This document shows positions 35,869 to 48,450 of a stretch of 64,000 nt of DNA, piece after piece. Positions within the stretch are counted from its first letter, which is position 1. Every line of letters starts with the position of its first letter. The DNA is taken from positions 6,881,566 to 6,945,565 of the forward strand of contig VZSR01003371.1 in assembly GCA_013398615.1 (NCBI GenBank), written 5' to 3'. The notes under the pieces were generated by a model. That model did not search any database. It saw only the letters and a program-made list of their open reading frames with translations, and was not told where the DNA came from. The stretch is from Brachypodius melanocephalos (taxonomy: Eukaryota; Chordata; Aves; Passeriformes; Pycnonotidae). The position numbers were made by a program, and so were the translations under genes.

Positions 35869-37659
35869 ATCTGTCAAAATTGGAGTATTGTTCAGTTGTC
35901 TTATATTGAAATAATCTTATATTTATTGTGTGGTCTAGAATAGCATTCCCTGCAGATGCGGCCTGTGCTATAGCTAGTTCTGAAAGGAATGCTGTCAGTA
36001 TTGGAATAATTTGTATTTTCAGCAGCATGTTTAAAACTATCATTTTGGTCTCTTATTTCATGAGAGTGATGTCAACTTTTTTTTTAATATTGTGTCTTTT
36101 TAGTTGGTGCCTCTTTTTTTTAAGTAGCTGTTCTTAGAGGTAATTTTTCATGTTGACACTGTGCCTCACAAACACATATCTTAACTGTTTTATAAAGTGA
36201 AGGTGCATGTTGCTATGCAGTTTGATCTTTGGAGGATAAGTCAGACAAATCTTATTTCCCTCTCTTCCCCCAAAGAAGAGTGTGTGTTTGTCCTTTCCAA
36301 GACCTATGGGTTTAGATCAGTGTCCGTGTGAAAGGATGTTGAGGTGTGGCTGGTGGGAAGGGTGGGGTCCACAGCACCTGCACAGAACAGATTTCCAACA
36401 GGGAGAGACAGTGCAGTGACTGCACCATGGGCAGTTTGACTTTTGTTTCTATCAATTTCTTCCTAGGTTATGAAAGTTCTAGAAAACAGAAACAAGTGAA
36501 TTTGAAATAAGTCTTGTAGAGCTTGCTTGAGACTTGGAGGAGAGCAGGGAAATTGAGTATGACATTGGGAAAGTTCAGGGGTAAGGCTGATAGGAGACTG
36601 ATAAGTAAGAATAATTTAAGCTGGGGAGAGATATTTCTGTAGTGTGTCATTGGATATCTTCATAAAACCATCTGAATTTTATCAACGTTGATAGGGGTTC
36701 AGGGGATTAAAAGGGGGGAAATAATGTATTATCTGTCTATTGTTAGCTGATAGATTTATGAAATTCAGTAGTGTCTGGTAGTAATGGGAAATAAAATAGT
36801 AAGCAAGTATGACAGAGGAGAAAAAATGAGTTGGTTTAGTCTGGAGAAGACAGATGAGAAAAACTGAAATAAATAGAAAAATATGTTGATCCAGTAAGGT
36901 CAGAAACAGGTTTAAAAATCTAGTTTGCCTTGCGCAGGGGGTTTCTGTCAGATTTTTTTACACATATTATGTTTACACACTAAAAAAAGTCAAATTCTGT
37001 CTTAGCCCATGGGACTTTCTGCTATGAAGTGTATTTACAGTCAAGAGCTTAGCACAGTGCAAAATAAGATGATACATTTTATATGAGTTGTGCTTGGAAT
37101 GTTAGAACATATGTAACTTTTGTCATGGTGTAAAGCATAAATCAATGCGTAACACGCTGCAAGTGTGTGTGTTATTCTGTACTTAAAACTGTACTCAGGC
37201 CATAGTTAATCAGGATATTTGGACAGTTAAACCATTGGTATGAGTTTGACAGTTTTTGCCCCTTTAGACAAAGTTTTGACATTTGCTTATAAAACCCCAA
37301 ACGGTTTTAACTCTGACAGCTACAGAAAGTCTTTGTATACAAAAAAGAACACTACAGAATCTCTTCCTCATTAAATCAGGGCAGTTGGCTAAATAAGCAT
37401 AAGGCTTAATATTTGAATGTTAGAATTGCTGAGCTTGTTTTGGGTTAAAAAAAAAATAAAAGCTTTAAGATCTGAATCTTCGAATTTCTTGCTTCAAAGT
37501 AGGTAAAGTTGAATGGCCAATGTAAATTACATACATCTTGTGTGGGGACTTCTGTGACAGACTTCATAGAATATGCTGGTTTCTGGATATGCATAGAAGG
37601 GTTACTGTTAAAAATGGGATAGTAAATGTCATTAATCATGGGGCCCTGTAGAATACATT

Positions 37660-37703
37660 TTTGTAAGATTTGTTGTATTTCTTTGTAAGATTTGTTGTAT
37701 TTC
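37660..37703. repeat. Perfect tandem duplication of a 22-bp unit
   Basis: TTTGTAAGATTTGTTGTATTTC occurs twice back to back (37660-37681, 37682-37703) with no mismatch, so the duplication is recent. It may be length-polymorphic. Confidence 0.9.
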
Positions 37704-38752
37704 ATAAGCTTTGTTAGATGCTTTGTTACTGAACAATTCTGACAAAGTGGGAGTTGCTTGAGGCCTAATATGCATTTAAGTATGTGGATGTGTTAGATCC
37801 TATTGAAATCCCTTTAGGGCAGGAACTTCTGTTGAACAGATGTGATTGCAGGTTTGGATTGGCAGGGCTTGTTTACAAGTTCCCTCCCCTGCTCTGTCCT
37901 GCAGCTCCCAGCATGGCCACACAGACACATGTGTAGACTCAGCCTTGTGGCCAGCCCGGTGTGGAGATGGCTTCCACAAGGAAGAGTGAAAATAATACTG
38001 TGCTCTGCAGAAAGCATGAGAGACTATATGGAAAGAAAGACATAAGGACAGATTTTTCTACATATAAAATGCTACTGTTGTAAAAACAAATACCACAGTT
38101 CGGCTTTAATGCAAGAGATTATTGTCTCCATTTGACTCAGTTGTTTGGCTCATCTCCTTGGAGAGCTGCTTACCAATTTCTAAGGTTTTGTTGAGATCAG
38201 TTGGATTTCACATGGGCAGAACTGCTGGCTGTATTCAGCTGCACACTGTTCAGGAAATCACTTTCAAAGCTGGGTTTAGGATTCTGTCTTTGAATGCTGC
38301 ATACATGTCATGGTGCTTTGCAATTTTTGATGCCAGTAGTCTCTCAGTGAACTTGAAAGAACTGCACATACGTATTTTGGCAATAAAACAATGACAGTTG
38401 GGTTTCTAGAAAGAGTTAATTTTACAGCTTGAGTCAGGCATGAAAGTACTTAGTGCTGTGTGAATTCTTCAGGATCTTTCTTTGACTCCCAACTGATTTG
38501 ACACATCTATGTACCCTTGATGTTCATTATTTTAACTTAAATTTCTGTTTCTGGAATTATAAGCCCCATGCTGCCTGGGTGTGATTTTTAGAATACAGTG
38601 GGGGAAAGTCTCTGGTCACTACTAGTCAAACATGAACGGGAGTATTGTTACTGTATTTTTAGAAGCTTTCTAAGTATTGGAGGTGGTAAGGTTGAAGGAT
38701 GGGAATACATGTTGTCTGTGGATAGAAGAGTTGTTGCTTGGATAGGGTTCTG

Positions 38753-38768
38753 AAAAAAAAAAAAAAAA
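38753..38768. repeat. Poly(A) tract
   Basis: 16 A in a row. No upstream poly(A) signal or flanking repeat. Confidence 0.9.
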
Positions 38769-40443
38769 GGTGATATTATAGCCAGTGGGGGTTTTTTTAG
38801 ACAACCGATAAGAAGATAGATATGTAGAAACACTGGGGCTTTTTCCTATTAATCTTCAAATGTTTGTCAAATAATCCTTGCCTAAAAATAGTCTTTACAA
38901 TGAACGTTATCCATCCGTAATCTGGAAGCAGGATTATGTGTCGAACAGGAGCCTTTTGTGTTTTACATTGGGACTTGAATTCAGTAAGTCCACAATGCCC
39001 AGAAGCACAATTTCAGTTTTGTTCTTTTGGGTTTAGTAACGATTTAAAATTAGTTTTGTAGAACATTAAAGCCGTGCAAAACTGTTGTGGCCTTCGGATA
39101 CTTGGGGGTGCGTGTCAGTCTTTAGGTGATGTTTGGGGATGAACCTTAGCACGGGTCTTGTGTGCTTGGGACTGGTGCTCTCAAAGCCGCGTGTGTGCAG
39201 AAGAGGGAGAGTGGATCTCCTGAGATTTTGGAGTCACGGCTGAAAACACAGCCAAAATGTAAATGCATCCTGCCTGGCCTCTTTAGGGGAGGCAGCCCTT
39301 CTGATGGGGCAGCTTTGTACCAGCAGAGTGTGAGTTGTGTCAGTTTAGTTGAGGTGTGTGAGGTTCCACAGCCATCGTTGTCCTCCTGCAATGCAAACAC
39401 AATCCCTGTGCCGTGATTGGTGCCTGTCCTTCTGTTTTTTGTGCATGCTGCATTGTTCTCTTCTGAAACCCTGCAGAGCAAAGTAAATAACATCTTTTTG
39501 CCACTGTCAGGTGGAAATGATGAGAATCTGAGCTGGTAGAGAAATTCTGGGTTTGCATGAAGGTAATTTATGCAGCCATATTCGGTTGGATAATACTTGC
39601 CTAACAAGGAAGATGGCACAGTCAGGAAGATGCTTTTCTTCTCATGGTGTTTCATCTGTTACCATGTGGGTGTACATGACCCTTGAGGTTTACCCAGAAG
39701 TAGGAAACTGCATAATTTTGGGGTGGGGAGTGCATTCACACTTGCCGGTGAAAAAGAAAAACATAGATAAGCTGCTCCTAAAATAGAGTTTGTAGGGGTT
39801 TCTTGACATACTATTTCCTAATACAGAAAGAAGAACTAATGCAGGAAAGTCTAATGCAGGAAAATGAGTTCTAGTAACACTTTAATTCATAGTTGATGTG
39901 TTTTAATCTGTAGGTTAAAGTCATCAGGAACATTCTGAGAGATGGAAAAGAGAATGCTCTTGGCTTTGGGAGCTGTGCAATAACATGAACTTTGTCTTAC
40001 TGTCACTTCTGAGATTTATATAAAGCATGTATTTTCAACACTGTCCAGAAACGTTTAGTGTAAGGTGGATAAAAGCTGGTGTAACCACTGTCTTCCTAAA
40101 ATTTTTCAGCTACTTGAAGGATTTACAAATATTCAATTAAGCACTATGCAAAATAATTCTTTTGAACTTGAATAAGCCTGGATGTTAGCTGTCTATTTGG
40201 AAATGGAATGACAATACTTATGTGAGGTTCACATTTCAAAGCTGTTTTTATGTGCAAGTGCAGTATAAAATCTCACATGGAAGGTTTATGTCAAGATTTA
40301 TACTTAAGTTTACATTTTCCAAAGATATTTGTTTCCTCCTGCTTACAGGCTTTTTTTAATTCTGTCTGATTCTACTGTGTTAAGAGAATAAATTTTGTCA
40401 TAATTTTCTATCTTTCTCTCCCTCCCCCATCAAAACTAGGAAG

Positions 40444-41080
40444 TGCTATTAAAGAAGTGGTGGGGGGCGCCACACAGAAAAACACAAGTTGAACGTGAAG
40501 GAGAAAGTAATGAAAAATTCAACACCTGTCGGAGTCCAGGGCATGGGGAAAACCCCTCCTGTTGCCCTGAGGTATCTGAGACCCTGGATGGGACCCCAGG
40601 AAAGTGTTGCCTTTGACCTTGGTCCATGGGAAAAACTTCCAACATTCATAGATGAGTTGAAAACAACAAAGATGTAAAATAGATGATAGTTTTGTTTGTC
40701 ACAGGGTGAAAATTTGTAGTTTTGGGTTTTTAGAATGGAAGTTGATGAGAGCAAGATGGAGAACTTTGGGTAGTGCCTTGGGTTCTTCTTCTTCTCCTTC
40801 AACTCCATTTTCTGCTGTGATGGTGGCACAAAGACATTGGTAGATGTAGAAATCGCGTGTCTAGAATCGATAGTGATTATTGACACAAAACTATAAATAT
40901 GGTACGTTTTAAGAGCTAATTGGACTAGAAACCTTTAAAAGACCTTGAGCACCCGCTGTCTGGGGCACTTGGCAGTGTGTTTTACAGTGTGTTAAGCCTG
41001 GTGTTGGTAGCATGAGAACCTTGAGATAAGAAATTGAATAAACATCTTTGAAGACTGAAGCTGCAAGTTCCACTCATCTT
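40444..41080 (+). mobile_element. Probable solo LTR of an endogenous retrovirus
   Basis: About 630 bp with LTR layout on the + strand: a TG start near 40444, GGGGGGCGCCACACAGAAAA, a CTTCTTCTTCTCCTTC pyrimidine tract, a TATA-like CCTTTAAAAGACC near 40931, then AATAAA at 41037-41042 with the element ending 30-60 bp later. The wording resembles bird, especially passerine, ERV LTRs from memory. No internal retroviral genes flank it, so it is solo. The 3' end and target-site duplication could not be found, which suggests an old or eroded copy. Confidence 0.6.
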
Positions 41081-44000
41081 TTAAACCCTGATGTTGCTAT
41101 AGGACACAAAATGAATGACACACACACACAGTCAAGTTGTTGGGGCAAAAAGTTACATAATTTTGAGTAGCAACAAGTGCTGCCGGAGTATACTTAAGAT
41201 TTATGATGTCCTTGCCTCACAAATCTGTCAACAAAATGGGGTATTGTGTAAAAAAGGACAGATTTAATCTACCTCTGATTCAAGTAAAAATGGCATCATG
41301 AAATATAAAATCTTTATTAAAAAAAAAGGCAGGGGTATAAGTCAAAATCTCTGAAAACTCATAATCACTATTGATGGATAGGCAAGTTACATTTATTTTG
41401 TTCCAAAACTGTGTATCTCAGAGCAGGAGCAGAGAAAAACACAAGCAGAATTAATGATTGAGATGCCTTACCATCACAAAATTAGCTATCATTTCATACA
41501 ACGTAACTTTAGTGACACTGTTCCTTATTGTAATATGTAAGGGACATACTAATACTTGTTCAGCTTGGAAAGCAAAAGTGATCTGTTTATGTGCTTTAAG
41601 TTTGCCCTTGCTTGAATAGGAATGTCTTTTCTCTAAATCAGGATATGTAAGGGCTGTTGTTAAGGTTTAATAATTTCTGGTGAATGGAGAAATTGAGCTA
41701 GAATACTTAAATTTTGCAGTCCTTTTTTCAGAACTCTTCCATAAAACACACAATTAGAGTAAACTGAAAAGCAGAATCTGACAATTTGTGTGCTCAAATT
41801 TTAGCATTCAGTTTGTTAGTAGACTTTATTGGTTAAAAAACCCCCAAGAACTTCACTCTTTATTTAACTCCAGTAGGTCTAGACTCACATTCAGATGTCT
41901 TGTGGATAAAAACCTCATACAGAAACTTTTCCTACTCACCTTTTTTAAACGTTCCAGCTTCAACTTCTCACCAGTAATAATAAATGGAAAAATTTTCATT
42001 TAGGTGTGGTCTTTTCCATATTAGAGGTGAGATAAACAAGCTGAGTCTTGGTGTCTTTGTTCCTGTGTGTCCATAGGCAGTTCAGAGGGATTCTGGGCAA
42101 GCCACTGTCACTGTTACTGTCTGCGAGTTTTGTATACTCAGACTGTAGTGTGGGGTTCCCCTGAACAGTCTGTCATAAATTTTATGGCTGACTTGAATCC
42201 TTGGAATACAATACTTTTGAATTTGCTCTAACATTGTCGATGCAATTGTATTTAAAAACTAAAATGACCTGTTTAGAGGTTTTTATATTGGTCAGTTTAA
42301 GGGTTTATCCCAGGACATCTTCTGTTCCAGAGGATAGTACACAAATAAGTAAGTCAACAGATTCTTCATTCCAGATTCAGAAACTTTTTCAGTGTTTAAT
42401 CTAAATTAACATTTAAAAAACCCAACCAAACCCATAAAATAGCTCTTACGCTTGCACAAAGTGAAATCATAGCTTTAACAAGTCTAAGATGATGTTTTTA
42501 CTATTTGTATGTAACTGAGGGAAAAAGCGTCTAACTACTTTTCTCTCCCCTGCAAATAAATAAAGACACCAAATGTCTTCCTGTTGATCTGGAAGAAGTT
42601 ACTGTTGCAGAGTAGTTCAAAGGGTTAAATGACATTGTTCTGTTCGTTGCCAACATACTTCAGAAATCTCATCCCTTGCTATTCAGTTTCCATGAAAATA
42701 ACTGGATTCTGGCCAAAATGGGGCCGCTTTGCGTATGCACTGCTGCATTCAGTTGATCCTTTATACATTATGATGCTAATATTTCAGATGTGAATACTTC
42801 AAGTTACTGAAATTTCTTGCTTTTTTAAAGTATCAGGGAAGTATCTGTTCCTGTTGAAAAATTAGTTTTAGGTTCTTCTGTAATTTGTAGGAGCTTTTGT
42901 TAGTCACAGTACTTTTTGAAAGGTTTGACAATAGTGAGCATTATAGTTATTTCACATTTTAAACATATATTTTTCAGGGTTTTTTGTATTTGTGATAGCT
43001 TTGGGTATATGTGTGGGATCTGTTTTTTTTCCCTGGATGCTGATCTAGTATGACCTTCCTGGAAAGCTCAACAAACATTTAAATAAAGTTATGTTTTCAC
43101 ATCTTATTTTAGAATGTCCAGTCCCCTTTATTTAAAAGAAGGGGAGTTCTGTATAGGTAATATCAGAAGAATTATAAAACCTTATGGGTTAAGAGAAACA
43201 ATGCTACTGTGGTCATATTGCATAGTGGAGGGGCTTGTTCATTTTGCTTATTTTGCTGAGCCTTGAGGTCAAAAGAAAATCTTGAGGGCAGGAGAAAGCT
43301 TTTCTTTACCTCTGTCCCTGCACCTACAGCAGCAAGTTTTACACAGCTTGAGACTGATACTGTGTGCAGCATTCAAAGGAGCTCTGGAGTCTTCTGCCTT
43401 CTGCTAAAGATGCTTCTAAACTGCACAATTCTCATGCAGTGCTGCAGCTTCCCCACTGCTGTGGGAAGAGTCTGTGCTGTGTCCTCTTCCTCTTGAACTG
43501 CTGTGTCAGAAGCACCCCCAGGTGTACAGTGGACAAAGTAAAAGCTTGTCCTCAACCACAGGTCCTGACCTAGATCTCATTGCTGTCTAAAGCCACTGGT
43601 GCAACCACTGTACATCTCTCTGAAGCTGCTGTTCTGTGAAGCAGCAGTGGATTGTTCTCTGGTAAGTGCAGATGGCTTTCCTTCTGGAGACTGTGTGGAG
43701 CACTCTTGTAGAATTTGGGGACTATCGTGGCTTTAAGGGTGTTGTTTCTTAGGAATATCAGACTTTAAATGCTTGTATATGGAAATTACAGACATTTTCC
43801 TACCTGATTAATTATATTGGCAAATTAAACATCTAATTTTGCCTCAGTACATTGGTGACTTTGTTAAAGAAACATATATGTACATTTGTGTCTTTTTACG
43901 AAATCCAGTCTTGGAATTGGAAGTCTAGTAGCTTTTATAACTTCAGTTTAAGGCCAGTGTTCATTTTTGGGTCAGACATGCTGATCAAGCTTTACTTGTT

Positions 44001-44316
44001 GGATAAATCTGGGGCCCTGCCCTTGGAAAGCTGGTGATCTGATTTGACCTGTGTTCAAAAATCTCAGGGCAGTGACTTATTGGTGTGTTTGGTGTGAGGC
44101 TTGGGAAGTGCATGTGGGTTCACAGAGACCTAAAAATAAGCAGTATTTGGGTTAAACCTCTTTATTTGTATGGACTAGTGACCCTGATGGCAAAAATAAA
44201 TATCCATTTCTTTTCTGGTACTGCAGCCATCATCCATGAATTTTAATAGTGTGAAAATATTTTCATTTTACATTGTCTTGGTACTTTCTGCACAAGTAAA
44301 CCATGAAAATGTAAAA

Positions 44317-44364
44317 AGGATGAAAGTGACTTGCAAGTAGAGGATGAAAGTGACTTGACTCACT
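44317..44364. repeat. Imperfect tandem duplication of a 24-bp unit
   Basis: AGGATGAAAGTGACTTG begins at 44317 and again at 44341. The two units agree over their first 17 bp and differ in the remainder. Confidence 0.85.
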
Positions 44365-44903
44365 CTCGTGCAGTACTGTGTACTGTGTGTAGCTGAGTCT
44401 CTGTGACATAAATGGTGAATTTTATTGTCCCAATAAAGCAAGCTGGAAAAATACTTGGCTCCAATGTTTTCTGTTCAACAGATGGTCAATAAGGCATAGA
44501 GTGATGGTGTCTCCAGTGCAACCCTTTTTATTATACAGGCTGTTAAACTTAACATTTGAAAAACATTAACCTGAGCAATGTTTCCATGGAGTAAACTGCT
44601 GAATGCATCAAAGAAGCTAGTGAGACCTGCTAAGGTATTTTGAAACTTTTGTAGGTTTTGTAGCTGAAACTTCTCAGTAAGGTATACCTGGATGATTCAA
44701 GAGTTTGCATTTTGTGCCACTGAATATTATTAAAAAATAGTAAGAGATAATCTACCTGTTCTGACAGAAAATCTGCCCTGATAGCAAGTCAGATCAGTTT
44801 GACCTGAGTGTAGGAGAAGGATTAAGGAGGATTTTTGGTTCTGTCTCTGAGTCTGACATTCAGTCTTCAGCTGTCACCAACCTACCAGCAACTGAAGGTG
44901 TTT

Positions 44904-44920
44904 AAAAAAAAAAAAAAAAA
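44904..44920. repeat. Poly(A) tract
   Basis: 17 A in a row. No AATAAA just upstream and no flanking direct repeat recognised. Confidence 0.9.
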
Positions 44921-46091
44921 GTGTTGGAAAACTGGAAATGCATTGGAAGCTGCAAATAACATGAACATCTTGTGCCTGTGCAACTTATTTTTTTCTCAAA
45001 GCCTAAGAAGGAAGGGCAGGTTCATAGATTTCAGAGCAGATTCTGATCCCAGTGCTTATAGGTAGTAGAAGATATTCTGGAAGTTGAATTAAAACATGTG
45101 TTATGCAAAGCTTTTAAAGCAAAGTTATTGACTCAGTGTTGTATATATGTGGTTAGGAAATTTCCATCTCTGTTCAAGGGCAAATGTGTCTGTTATTCAC
45201 TCCCAAGTGTCAAACGTTTCCATGCTTTTGTTAGCAGGACTGAAAGGCCCTGGCACCTCTGTGGCCAGTTAATCTTTCTGGTTCACCAAATATGTCAAGC
45301 TACTGATCCTACAAGTTACACTTCTACTCTTCAGGTTGATTTTGTAGCCCTTCTGTGAAGTCTGATATTTCATGTCTATTACTGAATATTTCAATATTAT
45401 TGAAATAATTTTCTAGTAATAAGGATTTTTTAAACTTAGGGGAGGTAATTTTTCTACTTCTGTTTTTCTTTGATTTTACTATTACAGTAGAACACTTGGC
45501 CACAGGATAATCATGGCGATTTCTGTGTAGTGATCTATGACAGATCCTGAATTCACTTCTAATTTTGCCTTTTCAGCCTTGAATATTTCTGGCATAATTT
45601 TTGTCTCCATTTGTACTCCTTTGCATTAGCTGTGTTAAAATAAATTTTATGATATTACGCTATCATTAAATAAAAACCACAGAATCAAGAAACTTACTTG
45701 AATTGGGAATCAGATTTCTGAAATAAAATTGCAGGCAAATCAGCTTCAGTAGTATTTGGCAATGCAATTATCAGGACTCATTTAAGGGGATTTTTAAGTG
45801 CAGGTTTTAATCTCAGTGTTGGAATAACTTCTTAAAATTTATCTGAAAACCATGAGACTGCTCTGAACAATAACACCGAAGCCCATGTTTTTCACTGAAC
45901 TGTAAAGAATTATTTCTGGGGCTAATAGACACTGAGGCAGTGGGAAAGAGAAGTGTCTCCACTGCCATAACCACCATTGGTGCTCCTCTGATAAGAAACA
46001 ATGGAAAAATGTATGATGAGCTTGTAGAATCCATACTTGCACTGTGTGTCTGAAGAAATGCAAAAGACACTGGTGAAATTCCTGTTTTGTC

Positions 46092-46105
46092 ATTTGCATG
46101 CAAAT
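46092..46105. promoter_or_regulatory. Palindromic double octamer ATTTGCATGCAAAT
   Basis: A 14-bp perfect palindrome made of two overlapping POU octamers (ATTTGCAT and ATGCAAAT). Octamers of this type bind OCT-family factors. It lies in ADD1 intron 1; regulatory use is inference only. Confidence 0.35.
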
Positions 46106-47123
46106 TTTGTGATACGTTAATGAAGCTCTTAGAGTTTCAGCAGAAAAGCTTAAGGCATCTGTGGTTTAAGATACTTATTTTGAGAGTTTATTTGTGTTTT
46201 GTGGACAGTGTGACATTTTATGTTTTCTATTATCACTTTCCCATATCTTTCATGAGTTTATGCACTGAACACTTCCAGAACTGCTGTATGAGAAATGTAT
46301 GGAATTAGTAGATAAGTTTGAGTCAAAGAAGTGAAAGCAAGGTAATTTTGATGTTGAGTTAATAAGTAGGTTTAAAACTGTTTGTTTTTCGCAAAATCTT
46401 TTGATGCTAGAAATGGCATTTCTGTTGGTTTTCTTTTCATAAACTGCTTAGCAGGAAAATTGGAGAAAGAAAGGATTGGAAGAGGTGAAGTTAAAAGGGT
46501 GCGAAGAAACCAGGGGCCTTGTCAATAGGAGATATAAGTTAACCATTTGAAGAGGATTTTTTAAATCTTTATTTTTTTAATCATAGTTTTAATTTCTAGA
46601 TTTGGATTCCTTACCATTTTAAATTAACTTGGAATGAGCTATTAGTAGGATATTTGTTCTTTCCATCACAAATTAATAAACCATGTTAGGATTTAACATG
46701 AAAATTGTATCAATGGTGAGCACAGGCTGCAACTGTACCCTCCAGTGAGGGGAAGAATAGCACAGTGTGCTGCCCTGTTCCTCCCTGTGCGTCATTCTCA
46801 GCTTCCTGCAGTGTCCAATGTCAGGGATACAATGCTTTTCCATGTCAGGGAGGAGAGTTGAATGATTACTGTTTCTAAAAGTTTGATACTTTGGGCCTTT
46901 TAAATCCTTTGTTAAAAGCAAGCAAATAACCTAAAATCAAGTGTTTTAGCTTTTTAATTGGTTTTAATGAGAGCTTTTTTTTTTCTTTGTAGGGACCGAA
47001 TTAGGAATTCTGACCCATATATACTGAAACTTCTGCAGAATTTAGACAGCTGTCTTTAACAAATATCCCAGCTGAATCTGCCCACCTAAATTTTGGTATA
47101 AATCTTAGGTGGACTTTTACTAG

Positions 47124-48450
47124 GTAGAATCATAGAACATAAAACAGCCCTGGTTAAAAGGGATCTCAAAAGGTCATCTGAGCCAACCTGTTGTGGAAAA
47201 GGGAGCATAGATGGGATTATCCAACCCCTGCCTAGTTGTGTCTTGAATAGCTTCAGCTGATGGGAATTCCACCATTTTCCTGGTGAGAATGTTCTAGTGA
47301 TTGTTCTCAGTGTAAAAAAAAGTATTTTCTATATCAAAACTAAACCTTTTCTGGTGCAAATTGCACCTGTTACCCTGTGTCTTCCCCTTGTGAAGAGAGG
47401 GCCTCCATCCATTTTGCAGCCAGCCTTTAAATTCTGCAAAAGTGTGGTGATGTCCTCCCAAGCATTCTCTTCTTCAAGGAGAAAGGACAGGACCTGACAA
47501 CTCCTTTAAGCTTTCCTCATAGAGTAGGTTCTGCAGTCTTTGGTCATCTTCATGGCTTTCATTTTGACCCTCTCCAGTCTGTCTGTGTCTTTCCTTGAAC
47601 TGTGGAGACCGCAGCTGGACATAGGAGTCCTCCAGGTGTGGCCTGACAAGCTCTTGGTAGTTTGTGATGGTCACATCTCTCATCTCTGCTAGTGGTGCCC
47701 CTGAGGGTTCATCCCAGCATCTGATTTGCTTTCATTGGTGCTGCAGCTTCACTGCTGAGCCCTGTTCAGCTCCTGTTGTGCACAGGACCCCCAGGTCCCC
47801 CTCAGCAAAGGATCCCAGCCTGTGCCAGGCTCTTTGGTGTTGTCACTGCTGCAGGACCTTGCACCTGTCTCTGTTAAACTCTGCATTCTTCTTACCAGCT
47901 CACTGTTCCAGCCTGTCCTGGTCTGTGAGATGGCTTTCCCTGCTGACACATCCACCTCACCACCCAGTGTGGTGTCACCAGCAAACCTGGTGATGATGTT
48001 CTCAGACTCCTCATCCAGATTATTTGTGATGATGTTGAAAAGAGTGGGTCCCACCATCATTTTCTGGGGATGCCCCACTTGTGACAGGCTGCCAGCCTGA
48101 GTTAAACTATCGATCAGCACCTTCTGAATGCATGCTATGGGCCCGTTCCCTGTCCATTTTGCAGGCCACCAGCTGATATCTTGCTGGTTTGTGCGGGAGA
48201 AGGCTGTGGGAAACTGTCAAACGCTTTGCTGAAGTTTGTTAAACAGTATCTGCTGCTCTCCGCGTGTTGGCAGAAACTGTTATTTTGTTGCAGGTGATCG
48301 GGTTGGTCTGGCATGATTTGCCTGTCCTGAAACTGCTCTGGCTTTTCCCAACCACCTGCTTCATTTGGCTTTGGTAAAGCTAGGCAGCAATTACTGTGTT
48401 TTGCAACCTGGTGTAGTTATCATGGGGGCTCCTTAAATGTTCTCTTAACA
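47124..48450 (-). mobile_element. CR1 LINE, about 1.3 kb, with remnants of reverse transcriptase
   Basis: The + strand begins TAGAATCATAGAACATAAAA, the reverse of the CR1 3' end, so the copy lies on the minus strand. Reading minus at about 48120-47940, the frame gives LFNIITNNLDEESENIITRF and AGDTTLGGEVD, matching the CR1 reverse transcriptase block LFNIFIND-LD...FADDTKLGG. Further 5', AGCAAAGCGTTTGAC keeps the SKAFD block. The open frame of 123 codons is a relic with frameshifts on either side, so the copy is dead. The upstream boundary near 48450 is approximate. Confidence 0.88.

Noticed and set aside
45813..46103. Two overlapping minus-strand frames (96 and 86 codons)
   Set aside because: Both frames are open at once, neither resembles a protein family, and there are no gene signals nearby.
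47749..48120. 123-codon minus-strand frame as a possible gene
   Set aside because: Its LFNI...LGGEVD segment identifies it as a relic of CR1 reverse transcriptase, not a host gene.
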